Shown: positions 23,345-33,368, numbered from the stretch's first letter. The stretch is DNA of 41,579 nt from Candidatus Gastranaerophilales bacterium (GCA_944322615.1 CALUPH010000017.1:1-41579); one strand, 5' to 3'. Notes: a model not told the origin generated them from the sequence alone. Numbers and translations are program-made.

Positions 23345-25571
23345 ATTCTAATAAAGCTCTTAACATAACCGCAACACCAAGTTGTTGGTCAACATAGTTA
23401 GGATCGAACTGACCGTCGGCAACATATTTGCCTTTTTCATAATTGTCAGTTCCAGCCCATACATAAGGTGATGGAAGTCCTTTGTTTGCATAGCCCATAC
23501 CGTTATAGTGCTCTGCATAGTTATAATATGTTTCAATGTTATCAGGATCTATTGTAGATAAGTCACTTCCGTAATTTGTAACAGCATCTATAGCTGCTTC
23601 TGTCCAGTCTTCAAAATAGATACCTTTTGGTACAATGGTAGTTGTTTGTCCGAGTTTTTGACCATTGTGTAAGTATGTATCAAAATTGCCTGAACCTTCA
23701 CGCCAGTGAATTGCTGCAACTAATTCAGCCGGCATGCCGGTTGCTTCTTCAACGGCTTCATATTTGTCTTTGTTCTTTTCCCAGTTTTCTTTGAATAATT
23801 CAAGTTCATTTGCTTGTCTGTCTGAAAGGTTTAATTCAAAATCGAAGTCAAAATCACTAACTGAATTTTCTTTTTCTGTTTTTTCTGCTTGTTTTACGTT
23901 TATTTGTTCATTTATTTTATCAAGTTCACCTTGGGCAGTTGTTAGTTTGTCCTGAGCAGTTTTGAGTTCGGTATCTTTAACTGTTTGAACATTATCTTTT
24001 GCTTCGTTATAAGCTTGCATTGCTTCTTTTGTTTCAGGACCGCAAACTTTTGCTATTTCATCTTCTATTTCGCTTCTTTCCTTTTCAAGTTCAGATAATG
24101 CGTTTTCCTCTGTTTCTAATTGAGTTTCAAGCTCTTGTTTTTCATCTTTAAGTGTATCAAGTTTTTCTTCATCTTTTTCAAGTTTATTTTTAGCTTCTGT
24201 AATTTTAGTCTCTAATTCTGCTTTTTTATTATTTATTTCAGCTTGTTTTTCTTCATCATCTGAAGATTGACCGGATAATGATGATAAAGCTGATTCAAGA
24301 GCTGATATATTAGATTTGTCTGCAGAAACGACGGATTCTTGTTCTGTAATTTCACCATCTTTGTTATTAATATCAATTTTTAATCCGTCAACAGTATCTT
24401 CTTTCTCTGCTATTGCATTTAAGTTGTCTTCTCTTTGCTGCTTTAATTCTTCTGATATATTATCATCATTTTCAACAGCTTCATCATATGCTTCTTTAGC
24501 TTTTTCGCAGTCTTCTTCTGCTGATTTGACCGCAGAATTTTCACCGGAATAAACTTCGTTTACTCCTTCTTGAGCATCCTTAACTTCACTTTCTTTCTTA
24601 GTTTTTTCACTTTCAAGTTCTTCTAAGGACATATTTTCAATTGTTTTAGGTTCAGTTGCATTAGAACTTGAGAAGGAATTGCTGCTTCCTGAAGTTCCAC
24701 CGCCACTAAAACCGCCGGCACTGCTAGTGCCTCCGCTGGATGATGTGCCGGTTGCAGGTGTGGTTTCTGCAGCTTTATCTTCAAGTTCTTCTTCTACTTT
24801 GTCATCTATTTCTTTTGATACTTCTTCAAGGTCATTATCATAAGAAAATTTGCCATCAATTATATCGTCAAAAGCTCGTTTTATATCTGCTTCAGTAAGT
24901 TCACCTGTATTGTTGCCGTCATAACCTTTGATAAATTCTTCAAATTTAGCTTTTTCTTCATCACTAAGTACACCATCACCATCTTCGTCTAAAGTTTTGA
25001 TGACTGTTTTATTTGAATATACTTTGTCGAGTAGTCTGTTAATTATATTTGAACCACTTTCAGCTAAATTTTCTTCTTCCGTTCCTTGTGTCGGATTGTT
25101 ATTAATTTCTGTTACTGCCTCAGATAATTTGTCAAAAGATATAGAGGTTCCGTTCTCGTCTGTTTGTGCAATTTGACCTAAGAACATTTCAGCTTCTTCT
25201 TTGCTTAAGTTTCCGCTTTTATCTGTATCTAAAGCATTAATTACATTTTCATTTCCTAAGGCACTGTTAACTAAATCCGTAATTATCGATGATCTATTTT
25301 CTGATTCAAATGTATCGGAATTAGAATCTTCGGGTTCTACAAATTTTCCGTCAACAAAATCCATTGACATTATTTCACTTAAGCTTTTTGAAAAAATAGA
25401 TACATCTGCTCCCACTTCTTCGACCAGATAATCTTTAAATTCGTTGCTATACATGAAAATACTTATGTCAGAATCTTTTAACGTATTCTGTTCTTGGATA
25501 TTTTTACCTGATTCTGCTAACTTTTCCTCAATATATGATTGGAAACCGAGTTTTAAACTTTCAAGATTCAT
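23343..25571 (-). CDS. EF-hand, coiled-coil and lysozyme-like multidomain protein
   Basis: 742 aa. EF-hand loops: DTDKSGNLSKEE (115-126), DEDGDGVLSDEE (195-206), DGNNTGELTEAD (218-229) and a degenerate one at 138-149, so at least two would bind calcium well. Residues 270-305 form a Gly/Ser/Thr-rich linker. About 310-580 is a long, highly charged coiled coil. The last 150 residues form a lysozyme/transglycosylase-like domain, with a candidate catalytic Glu625 in IHWREGSGNF and a conserved-looking GIYFEDWTEAAIDAV segment resembling phage and bacterial muralytic domains. There is no signal peptide, which is odd for a wall hydrolase. The start at ATG 25571 has only a weak SD. It is a monocistronic gene, divergent from perR. 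Confidence 0.75.
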   Translation of the reverse strand: MNLESLKLGFQSYIEEKLAESGKNIQEQNTLKDSDISIFMYSNEFKDYLVEEVGADVSIFSKSLSEIMSMDFVDGKFVEPEDSNSDTFESENRSSIITDLVNSALGNENVINALDTDKSGNLSKEEAEMFLGQIAQTDENGTSISFDKLSEAVTEINNNPTQGTEEENLAESGSNIINRLLDKVYSNKTVIKTLDEDGDGVLSDEEKAKFEEFIKGYDGNNTGELTEADIKRAFDDIIDGKFSYDNDLEEVSKEIDDKVEEELEDKAAETTPATGTSSSGGTSSAGGFSGGGTSGSSNSFSSSNATEPKTIENMSLEELESEKTKKESEVKDAQEGVNEVYSGENSAVKSAEEDCEKAKEAYDEAVENDDNISEELKQQREDNLNAIAEKEDTVDGLKIDINNKDGEITEQESVVSADKSNISALESALSSLSGQSSDDEEKQAEINNKKAELETKITEAKNKLEKDEEKLDTLKDEKQELETQLETEENALSELEKERSEIEDEIAKVCGPETKEAMQAYNEAKDNVQTVKDTELKTAQDKLTTAQGELDKINEQINVKQAEKTEKENSVSDFDFDFELNLSDRQANELELFKENWEKNKDKYEAVEEATGMPAELVAAIHWREGSGNFDTYLHNGQKLGQTTTIVPKGIYFEDWTEAAIDAVTNYGSDLSTIDPDNIETYYNYAEHYNGMGYANKGLPSPYVWAGTDNYEKGKYVADGQFDPNYVDQQLGVAVMLRALLE

Positions 25572-25690
25572 TTTCCCATTACCTTTTTCTTTTTCTTTTT
25601 CTTTATAGTCGGCATTTTAAGTTTTTTTCTTTAGTTTTTGTAACATTTTTTAATAATTCTGTTTATCGTAGTGAAAATATCAGATAAATG

Positions 25691-25728
25691 TTGCATAATA
25701 ACAATTGTAAAAGTGATAATGGATATCA
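25691..25728 (+). promoter_or_regulatory. perR promoter with an overlapping inverted repeat
   Basis: TTGCAT (25691-25696) and GATAAT (25715-25720) form a -35/-10 pair with 18-bp spacing. TGATA-ATGGA-TATCA at 25714-25728 is an inverted repeat over the -10, six bases before the perR ATG. This is the expected place for autoregulation, though it only loosely resembles a Fur/Per box. Confidence 0.45.
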
Positions 25729-25734
25729 GTTTAT

Positions 25735-26124
25735 ATGAATTATTCAAGACAAAGAGAAATTATTTTCGATACATTAAGAAGACATGCAGTGCATCCTACT
25801 GCAGAACGTCTATACAATATAATCAAGGGAGAACAGCCTGATTCAAATATTGGTATTGCGACTGTATACCGTAATCTTAGGCGAATGGCAAACTCGGGCA
25901 GTATAAAAAAGATTAGCGGCTTAGAAGAAGCTGAACATTTTGATCATAATACCCATACTCATTATCATTTTTTATGCAAGAAGTGTAATAAGGTTTTTGA
26001 TATAGATGCAAAAGTTGCACCTGAAATTATAGAAAATACTCAAAAAGAGACAGGTTTTATAATAGATTCCTATGATGTAGTATTTCATGGAATATGTAAG
26101 GATTGTCAAACTGAAGAAAATTAG
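25735..26124 (+). CDS. perR: PerR-type Fur-family peroxide regulator
   Basis: 129-aa Fur-family metalloregulator. The winged helix includes the recognition region IGIATVYRNLRRM (39-51). Metal-sensing ligands match PerR: His20 (HPTAE), Asp70 (FD, the residue that is Asp in PerR and usually Glu in Fur), His76 and His78 (HYHFLC). Structural zinc is held by two CxxC pairs, Cys81/Cys84 and Cys121/Cys124. It should repress oxidative stress genes until peroxide oxidises a metal-ligand histidine. There is no convincing SD before ATG 25735, so a short-leader transcript is likely. The next genes, rubredoxin and flavodiiron protein, fit a PerR regulon. Confidence 0.87.
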   Translation: MNYSRQREIIFDTLRRHAVHPTAERLYNIIKGEQPDSNIGIATVYRNLRRMANSGSIKKISGLEEAEHFDHNTHTHYHFLCKKCNKVFDIDAKVAPEIIENTQKETGFIIDSYDVVFHGICKDCQTEEN

Positions 26125-26128
26125 TATA

Positions 26129-26156
26129 TTGTCTGATTTAATTTAGATTTTATATG
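26129..26156 (+). promoter_or_regulatory. Possible promoter of the rubredoxin-flavodiiron pair
   Basis: TTGTCT (26129-26134) and TATATG (26151-26156) are spaced 16 bp, about 30 bases before the rubredoxin start. The -10 match is poor, so read-through from perR is also possible. Confidence 0.3.
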
Positions 26157-26187
26157 ATATTATGTAAGAGAAGTAAAGGAGATAAAA

Positions 26188-26328
26188 ATGGATAATTACA
26201 TTTGTACAGTATGTCATTATGTTTATGAACCGGCAGAAAACGGTAATGTTGCATTTGAAGATTTACCGGAAGATTATGTTTGCCCTTTATGTGGTGTTGG
26301 TAAAGATTTGTTTGAAAAACAACAATAA
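26188..26328 (+). CDS. Rubredoxin, short form
   Basis: 46-residue iron protein with the two-cysteine knuckles Cys6-x2-Cys9 ([11 protein letters not shown]) and Cys32-x2-Cys35 ([14 protein letters not shown]), the Fe(Cys)4 site of rubredoxins. Typical rubredoxins have 52-54 residues; here the loop between the knuckles is shorter, like the rubredoxin domains at the end of rubrerythrin and flavodiiron proteins, and the glycine after the first knuckle is His10. AAAGGAG lies seven bases before the ATG. It ends 42 bp before fprA and very likely donates electrons to that flavodiiron protein. Confidence 0.92.
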   Translation: MDNYICTVCHYVYEPAENGNVAFEDLPEDYVCPLCGVGKDLFEKQQ

Positions 26329-26370
26329 TAAAAAAATTCTTGTTTAAAGTTGGGAGAGGCAGGTTAGACT

Positions 26371-27555
26371 ATGATTTACAAAAAGATAAAGGATAATATC
26401 CTATATGCGGGTATGAATGATTGTGATAGGTTGATTTTTGATGAGTTAATTCCATTAGATCACGGTACCAGTTATAATTCATATATCGTTATAGGTAGTG
26501 AAAAGACTGCTGTTATTGATACAATGTATCCTAAATTTACTCAAGAATATTTGAAATCTTTTGACGAAAACGGGATAAAAAAAGTAGATTATATTATAGC
26601 AAACCATGGTGAACAGGATCATTCAGGAAGTATTCCTGCAATGTTAGAAAAATTTCCGCAAGCCGTAGTTGTTACAAATGCTGTATGTGCAGGAAATTTG
26701 AAGGAAATGTTATTAATTCCTTCTGACAAGATAAAAATAGTAAAAAATGACGAAGAATTATCGTTAGGTGATAAAACTCTTCAGTTTAAAATTGCACCGG
26801 GTGTACATTGGCCTGATACAATGTTTACATATTTAAAAGAAGATAATATTATTTGTACTTGTGATTTTCTTGGTGCACATTATGTTTTTGAAGATGTATT
26901 TGCAGTTCCTTCTAAAGAACTGGAAAGAAGTGCAAAAAAATATTATGCAGAAATAATGATGCCGTTTGCTACAGTTTGCAGAAAATATATTCAGCAAATT
27001 AGAAATATGAACGTAGATATGGTAATGCCAAGCCATGGTCCAATTCATAAAAATCCTAATTATATATTGGATTTGTACGAAGATTGGGCTGGTGAGAAAG
27101 GTAAAAATTTAGTTCTTTTACCATATGTATCAATGTATCATTCAACGACAGAGATGATTGATTATCTTGCAAATAAACTTGCAGAAAAAGGAATTCCGTC
27201 TATAAAATATGACATGGTAGACGGTAATTTGGGGGATTTGGCTATAGCTTTAGTCGACGGAACCACAATTGTACTTGGAACGTCAATGGTATTAGCAGGA
27301 CCACATCCGGCTGCTTTTAATACTGTATATTTAGCAAGTGTTCTGAAACCAAAGGCAAAAATAGCATCATTTATTGGTTCATATGGTTGGGGCGGTAATT
27401 TATTTGGCAAAATGGCAGATATGTTAGCACCTTTAAAACTTGATGTTATTGAGCCAATTCTTGTAAAAGGTCGTGCTAAAGCTGAAGATTTTGCTAAAAT
27501 TGATGTAATGGCTCAAGAAATATATAACAAACATCATGAACTTGGACTTATATAG
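26371..27555 (+). CDS. fprA: Flavodiiron protein (A-type, O2/NO reductase)
   Basis: 394-aa enzyme with an N-terminal metallo-beta-lactamase-like diiron domain and a C-terminal flavodoxin domain. Diiron ligands are visible at His79, Glu81, Asp83 and His84 (HGEQDH), with further ligands in the GVHWPDT and CDFLGAH segments and PSHGPIH near residue 217. The flavodoxin part starts near residue 250 (YVSMYHSTTEM). It reduces oxygen to water (or NO to N2O) with electrons from rubredoxin, whose gene lies immediately upstream. GGGAGAGG and AGG precede the ATG. A terminator follows directly. Confidence 0.94.
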   Translation: MIYKKIKDNILYAGMNDCDRLIFDELIPLDHGTSYNSYIVIGSEKTAVIDTMYPKFTQEYLKSFDENGIKKVDYIIANHGEQDHSGSIPAMLEKFPQAVVVTNAVCAGNLKEMLLIPSDKIKIVKNDEELSLGDKTLQFKIAPGVHWPDTMFTYLKEDNIICTCDFLGAHYVFEDVFAVPSKELERSAKKYYAEIMMPFATVCRKYIQQIRNMNVDMVMPSHGPIHKNPNYILDLYEDWAGEKGKNLVLLPYVSMYHSTTEMIDYLANKLAEKGIPSIKYDMVDGNLGDLAIALVDGTTIVLGTSMVLAGPHPAAFNTVYLASVLKPKAKIASFIGSYGWGGNLFGKMADMLAPLKLDVIEPILVKGRAKAEDFAKIDVMAQEIYNKHHELGLI

Positions 27556-27571
27556 AAAGTGAATATAAAAT

Positions 27572-27607
27572 AAAAAAGAGATGTTAAATTATTAACATCT
27601 CTTTTTT
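27572..27607. terminator. Bidirectional terminator between fprA and ilvC
   Basis: A 16-bp perfect stem (AAAAAAGAGATGTTAA / TTAACATCTCTTTTTT) around an ATTA loop, with A and T tracts on each side. It ends both the fprA and the convergent ilvC transcripts. Confidence 0.92.
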
Positions 27608-27623
27608 GGTTTATTTAAAGAAC

Positions 27624-28843
<1,220 letters not shown>

Positions 28844-30580
28844 ATGACAGCCGAGCAAATTAATAAGACAGAAAAAATGACGGGTGCCAGAATTTTTTTA
28901 GAATGCCTTAGAAAAGAAGGTGTTGATAAGATATTTGGTTATCCCGGCGGTTCAATTCTTCATATATATGATGAACTATATAAATGTGATTTTATTAAGC
29001 ATTATCTTGTAAGGCATGAACAAGCTGCAGTACATGCTGCTGAAGGTTATGCAAGGATTACAGGAAAACCCGGTGTCGTTTTAGTTACGTCAGGGCCTGG
29101 TGCGTGTAATGCAATAACAGGTATTGCAAATGCATATTATGACAGCTATCCATTAGTTGTATTTACAGGTCAAGTTGATTCTCGCTTAATTGGTAATGAT
29201 GCATTCCAAGAATCTGATATTGTCGGTATTACACGTACTTGTTGCAAACATAACTATTTAGTAAAAAATGTAAGTGATTTACCTCGAGTAATCAAGGAAT
29301 CTTTTCATATTGCAAGAACAGGTAAGCCAGGACCCGTTGTAGTTTCATTACCTAAGGATGTTTTGACATCAGTTAGAGAATTTAAATATCCTGATAAAAT
29401 AGATTTGCCGGGTTATAATCCGACATATGAAGGACACCCAATTCAGTGTCGTCGTGCATTAAAGGCTTTATGTGATGCAAAGCGTCCTGTAATAATATCG
29501 GGTGGTGGTGTTATTCATTCAGATGCTTGGCAGGAAATAAGAGAACTCGCACGAAAGTTAAATATCCCTGTTGCAACTACTCTTATGGGCATTGGTACTT
29601 TCCCTCAAGGCGAAGATCTTTCACTTGGTATGCTTGGTATGCATGGTACTTATTGGGCAAATCATGCTGTAAGTAATTGTGATGTGCTTTTTGCGGTTGG
29701 AACAAGATTTAATGACAGAATTACAGGATGTTTAAAACGTTTTTGCAAAGATGCAAAGGTTATTCATGTTGATATTGATCCTTGCTCAATAAGTAAAAAT
29801 GTTCCTGTTGATACACCAATTGTTGGTGATGCTAAAAAAGTTTTAAATCTTATGTTAAATGAATATAACACTGGCAAATATTCATATGATATGGATGAAA
29901 GAAGAGCTTGGATTTCACAAGTAAATGAGTGGAAACATAATAAGGCAATGAAGGCTGTAAAAGACGGTATTATGAGTCCGCAAGATGTAATAGAGGCAAT
30001 ATATAATAAAACAAAAGATAAAGATGCAATAATAGCAACAGAAGTAGGTCAGCATCAGATGTGGACTGCGCAGTTGTATAAATTCTCAAAACCGCGTCAA
30101 TTAGTAACGTCAGGTGGATTAGGAACTATGGGATTTGGTTTTCCTGCTGCTATTGGTGCGCAGATTGCAGCTCCTGATAAATTAGTATTCAATATTGCCG
30201 GTGATGGTAGTATTCAAATGAATATACAAGAGCTTATGACTTGCGTTGATTACAAAATACCGGTAAAGATTGCTGTTATTAATAATGGTTATCTTGGAAT
30301 GGTAAGACAATGGCAAGAAAAAATGTTTAATAAGCATTATTCTCAAACGCCGATAACTTCTCCTGATTATGTAAAATTAGCAGAAGCATACGGAATTTTG
30401 GGTATAAGAGTTACAAAAGAAGAAGAAATTAATTCTGCACTTGATAAAGCAATAGCATACAACGGACCGGTGATTATCGATTTTGTTGTTGAACCTTTTG
30501 AAATGGTTTATCCTTGGGTTCTAGCAGGTAAACCTTTAGATGAAGTTCTTTTATCAAATGAAACAGGATTGGGAGAATAA
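28844..30580 (+). CDS. ilvB: Acetolactate synthase, catalytic subunit
   Basis: TPP enzyme joining two pyruvates, or pyruvate and 2-ketobutyrate, at the start of branched-chain amino acid synthesis. 578 aa. The three domains are evident: the N-terminal PYR domain with the catalytic glutamate in HEQAAVHAAEGYAR, the central FAD-binding domain, and the C-terminal TPP domain with GDGSIQMN...NN (GDG-x-NN). ATG 28844 has GGAGAG just upstream; a GTG at 28817 is disfavoured because it would lie before that SD. ilvN follows 2 nt after the stop. Confidence 0.97.
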   Translation: MTAEQINKTEKMTGARIFLECLRKEGVDKIFGYPGGSILHIYDELYKCDFIKHYLVRHEQAAVHAAEGYARITGKPGVVLVTSGPGACNAITGIANAYYDSYPLVVFTGQVDSRLIGNDAFQESDIVGITRTCCKHNYLVKNVSDLPRVIKESFHIARTGKPGPVVVSLPKDVLTSVREFKYPDKIDLPGYNPTYEGHPIQCRRALKALCDAKRPVIISGGGVIHSDAWQEIRELARKLNIPVATTLMGIGTFPQGEDLSLGMLGMHGTYWANHAVSNCDVLFAVGTRFNDRITGCLKRFCKDAKVIHVDIDPCSISKNVPVDTPIVGDAKKVLNLMLNEYNTGKYSYDMDERRAWISQVNEWKHNKAMKAVKDGIMSPQDVIEAIYNKTKDKDAIIATEVGQHQMWTAQLYKFSKPRQLVTSGGLGTMGFGFPAAIGAQIAAPDKLVFNIAGDGSIQMNIQELMTCVDYKIPVKIAVINNGYLGMVRQWQEKMFNKHYSQTPITSPDYVKLAEAYGILGIRVTKEEEINSALDKAIAYNGPVIIDFVVEPFEMVYPWVLAGKPLDEVLLSNETGLGE

Positions 30581-30582
30581 TT

Positions 30583-31086
30583 ATGCGACATACTATATCT
30601 GTTTTAGTAAAAAATGAACCGGGAATTTTATCCTGTGTTTGTGATTTATTCTCGACCAGAGGATATAATATAGAAAGTTTATCTGTAGCAGCTACTATTG
30701 ATCCGTCTTTTTCAAGAATAACGATAGTTACGGTTGGTGATGAATTTGTTATTGAACAAATATGTAAACAGTTGAACAGATTAATAAATACAATTAAAGT
30801 AGTAGAACTTCCTAAGTCTGCTGAAAAATGCATAGAAAAAGAATTGATATTCTGCAAGGTTACGGCAAAAGACAATGCAAGAAATGAAATTTTGAGAATT
30901 GCAGAAATTTTTGATGCAAAGATTATTGATGTATCAACAGAAACATATACATTGGAATTTTGCGGTGATTCAAGACAGGTTGCAACAATATTGGCACTTC
31001 TAAAACCATTGGGTGTAAAAGAATTAGTCCGTTCCGGTGTTGTTGCTATTACAAGAGAAAACCAGTTTATTAATTTAAATAAGTAA
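30583..31086 (+). CDS. ilvN: Acetolactate synthase, regulatory subunit
   Basis: ACT-domain subunit that activates IlvB and gives valine feedback inhibition. 167 aa, as usual for the long IlvH-like form. The ACT motif NEPGILSCVCDLFSTRGYNIESL (about 12-34) is clear, and a second C-terminal ACT-like domain follows. GGGAG precedes the ATG. Co-transcribed with ilvB. Confidence 0.96.
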   Translation: MRHTISVLVKNEPGILSCVCDLFSTRGYNIESLSVAATIDPSFSRITIVTVGDEFVIEQICKQLNRLINTIKVVELPKSAEKCIEKELIFCKVTAKDNARNEILRIAEIFDAKIIDVSTETYTLEFCGDSRQVATILALLKPLGVKELVRSGVVAITRENQFINLNK

Positions 31087-31129
31087 AATATTTTATTATA
31101 ATTTTCTATACAATATAGAAAGGGTATTT

Positions 31130-31537
31130 ATGAAAAAATTTTTATCATTAATTTTATTTGTTTCGGCATTAATTTGTCTTTCTGGTACTGATTTATGTTC
31201 TTTAAATTCAGTTTCATCAAGAGTTGAAGCTGCAGAATATAAGCAAGTTCAAGCATATCATATCTTAGTTCCTACGGAACAAGAGGCAATTGACCTGAAA
31301 AATGAAATTATGAAAGGACAAACCAGAACGGAAATTTTTAGTAATTTTACAAGTGCTGCAAGAAAATATTCTAAATGTCCATCCGGTGCTGATGGAGGAA
31401 AATTAGGCTGGTTTGGTAAAGGTGATATGGTTAAACCTTTTGAAGATGCAGCTTTTAATCTTACAGAAGGTACGGTTTCAGATCCTGTTAAGACACAATT
31501 TGGCTATCATTTAATATATGTAGTCTCAAAGAAATAA
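31130..31537 (+). CDS. Secreted parvulin-type peptidyl-prolyl isomerase
   Basis: 135 aa. A signal peptide spans about residues 1-35: MKKFLSL, a hydrophobic core, and a likely cleavage near VEA-AEYKQ. The rest is a single PpiC/rotamase domain: AYHILVPT, then KYSKCPSGADGGKLGWFGKG, and FGYHLIYVV. It would help fold exported proteins. AAAGGG precedes the ATG. A strong terminator follows. It could read through from ilvN, 43 bp upstream. Confidence 0.92.
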   Translation: MKKFLSLILFVSALICLSGTDLCSLNSVSSRVEAAEYKQVQAYHILVPTEQEAIDLKNEIMKGQTRTEIFSNFTSAARKYSKCPSGADGGKLGWFGKGDMVKPFEDAAFNLTEGTVSDPVKTQFGYHLIYVVSKK

Positions 31538-31552
31538 ATAATATATAAAAGT

Positions 31553-31585
31553 AAAAAATAGGGCAGATTTACTGCCCTATTTTTT
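31553..31585. terminator. Bidirectional terminator
   Basis: A perfect 14-bp stem AAAAAATAGGGCAG / CTGCCCTATTTTTT with an ATTTA loop, shared by the parvulin gene and the convergent endonuclease IV-like gene. Confidence 0.92.
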
Positions 31586-32415
31586 TATAAACTTAAATAA
31601 TAATCTTTTAAAAGTTTTGTATCTGTTTCAATATTAGGACTTTCACATACTAAAACGCCTTTTACATTATATTCTTTAAATACTTTTAAAAGATCTTTGT
31701 AATTCATATCACTTTCTTCAAAAATAAGGTGATTTTTTTCACCTTTAGCTCCATATTCTATACCTGCTAAATGTGCGTGGAAATTATTAAAAATATCATT
31801 TCCTAATTCTTTTCCCATATATTCAAACATTTTGGAAAATTCATCATAGGTATTATATATTCCGTTATTTCTTGCGTGAATATGTGCAAAATCTACGCAA
31901 GGTAATACATTTTTAAACTCTTTTGAAAGTTGTACAATCTCTTCTAAAGTTCCCCATTGAGTTCCTTTTCCTGTAGTTTCAGGACGTACCCAAATATTGT
32001 TGTTTTCTGCTTCTAATATTGAACAGATTTTTTCCATAGATTTATATACTGTTTTATAAACTTCATCTATAGATTGTTTCATATAAAATGCAGCGTGAAA
32101 AGTTATACTGTATGCGCCTATTCTTTCGCCCATTCTGGCTGTTTCAATTATTCTATTAATACTTGCTTCAATTTTTTCTTCTTCTTGAGAGTTAAGGTTT
32201 ATATAATATGGACCGTGGCAAGTGATTTTTTTATCTTGAAGTTGGCTGAATTGTTTTACAAGTGCTTGATTTGATTCATTCATTTTTACACCGTGAACAA
32301 ATTCAACTTCGAGTCCATCTAAATCCATTTGATTAATTAAATCAAGTCCCTTTTTGTAGCCTTTCCCTTCAGCTGCTAAAGGTAACCCGGCTGTTAAAAA
32401 ATGAAGTTTATTCAC
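31585..32415 (-). CDS. Endonuclease IV-like TIM-barrel protein
   Basis: 276-aa xylose-isomerase-like TIM barrel of the AP endonuclease 2/Nfo group. Metal ligand positions of endonuclease IV are mostly recognisable: His in TCHGPYY, His in TFHAAFY, Glu in RPETTGK, Asp and His in VDFAHIHAR, His in FHAHLAG and Glu in VCESPN. The usual D-x-H pair near the end reads EKNH, so one ligand differs; the activity may be AP endonuclease or something else. Start GTG at 32415 overlaps the formyltransferase stop by 8 nt, with AGGAGA 12 bases upstream, so the pair is translationally coupled. Confidence 0.75.
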   Translation of the reverse strand: MNKLHFLTAGLPLAAEGKGYKKGLDLINQMDLDGLEVEFVHGVKMNESNQALVKQFSQLQDKKITCHGPYYINLNSQEEEKIEASINRIIETARMGERIGAYSITFHAAFYMKQSIDEVYKTVYKSMEKICSILEAENNNIWVRPETTGKGTQWGTLEEIVQLSKEFKNVLPCVDFAHIHARNNGIYNTYDEFSKMFEYMGKELGNDIFNNFHAHLAGIEYGAKGEKNHLIFEESDMNYKDLLKVFKEYNVKGVLVCESPNIETDTKLLKDYYLSL

Positions 32416-33355
32416 TGTATAAAATTTCTCCTTTTTTTGGATTTAAACGTTCAACAAAATCTCTTCCTGAAGAGATGAAAAATGCTCCATATTGAATTGA
32501 ATCTATTTCCAAAATGTCTTCACCGCAAGCAACTTTTAATGAATTTTTAGTATCGCATATAGTTCCGGGAGTGAAATTGTGGTTTTTTTCTATAACATAT
32601 GCTGAGTTTATCCTTAAAACAGTACCATTGTAACAAGTTATAGCGCCAATATAAGGATTTAACCCTCTAATAAATCTTTCAATTTCTTCTGCAGATTTAT
32701 TCCAGTCTATAAAAATATTTTTCTTTTCAAATGATAGAGCTTCTGCTTTTTTGAATTCTCCGTCTTTTGGCTGTGGTTTTCTCGGAAAATCGTGAGTTTC
32801 ATAATAATCTAATGCTTCATAAAGCATTGAAGCACACATTTGGTTAGTTCTGTAAAACAATGTTCCCATTGTTTCATTTAAATCTAAATTAAATCTGTAT
32901 TGAGAAATTATATCTCCAGTGTCAAAGTTTTCATCCATAAAATGAAGTGTAATGGCAGATTCTTCTTCTCCGTTTATGATGACATGAGAGTATGGATTTG
33001 CGCCTCTATAATCAGGCAACTTTGACGGGTGAAGATTTATAAATCCGTCTTTTGTTAGTTGAAGTAATTCTTTTGGTAATTTTTTATTAAAGGATGCAAC
33101 AACACCTAAGTCTGCATTAAGATTCTTTATTCTTTGTAAGAAACCTTTATCGCTCAAGCTTATATTGTAATCTATAATATCGAAGCCCAGCGTTTGTGCC
33201 GTGTCAACCATTAGTTTGTTTGTAGGGTCATCTTTAGCCGGAGGTACAACACCTACAATATTTATTCCTTTTGCTGCCAATTTGCTTAAACAAACTAATG
33301 CCATATCAGGCATTCCAATGAATAATATTCTCTTTTTATACTTCTTTTCTGTCAT
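32408..33355 (-). CDS. Formyltransferase-family protein (second Fmt-like enzyme)
   Basis: 315 aa with the formyltransferase N-terminal fold and a C-terminal domain like Fmt. The catalytic residues are Asn107, His109 (NLHPSKLP) and Asp145 (FDTGDI). Serine follows the proline in NLHPS, where Fmt has NLHAS, closer to sugar or amino N-formyltransferases such as those acting on nucleotide-linked amino sugars. It is not the Met-tRNA enzyme, which is at 844-1785. The substrate is unknown; with the dTDP-sugar operon in the same window a surface-sugar substrate is plausible but unproven. AAGGA precedes the ATG; it is the first gene of a two-gene operon. Confidence 0.82.
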   Translation of the reverse strand: MTEKKYKKRILFIGMPDMALVCLSKLAAKGINIVGVVPPAKDDPTNKLMVDTAQTLGFDIIDYNISLSDKGFLQRIKNLNADLGVVASFNKKLPKELLQLTKDGFINLHPSKLPDYRGANPYSHVIINGEEESAITLHFMDENFDTGDIISQYRFNLDLNETMGTLFYRTNQMCASMLYEALDYYETHDFPRKPQPKDGEFKKAEALSFEKKNIFIDWNKSAEEIERFIRGLNPYIGAITCYNGTVLRINSAYVIEKNHNFTPGTICDTKNSLKVACGEDILEIDSIQYGAFFISSGRDFVERLNPKKGEILYSE

Positions 33356-33368
33356 AACTTTTTCCTTA

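Noticed and set aside
23343-25571. Phage or prophage region around the lysozyme-like protein
   Set aside because: No holin, integrase, capsid or other phage genes are nearby; the lysozyme-like domain is part of an EF-hand multidomain protein.
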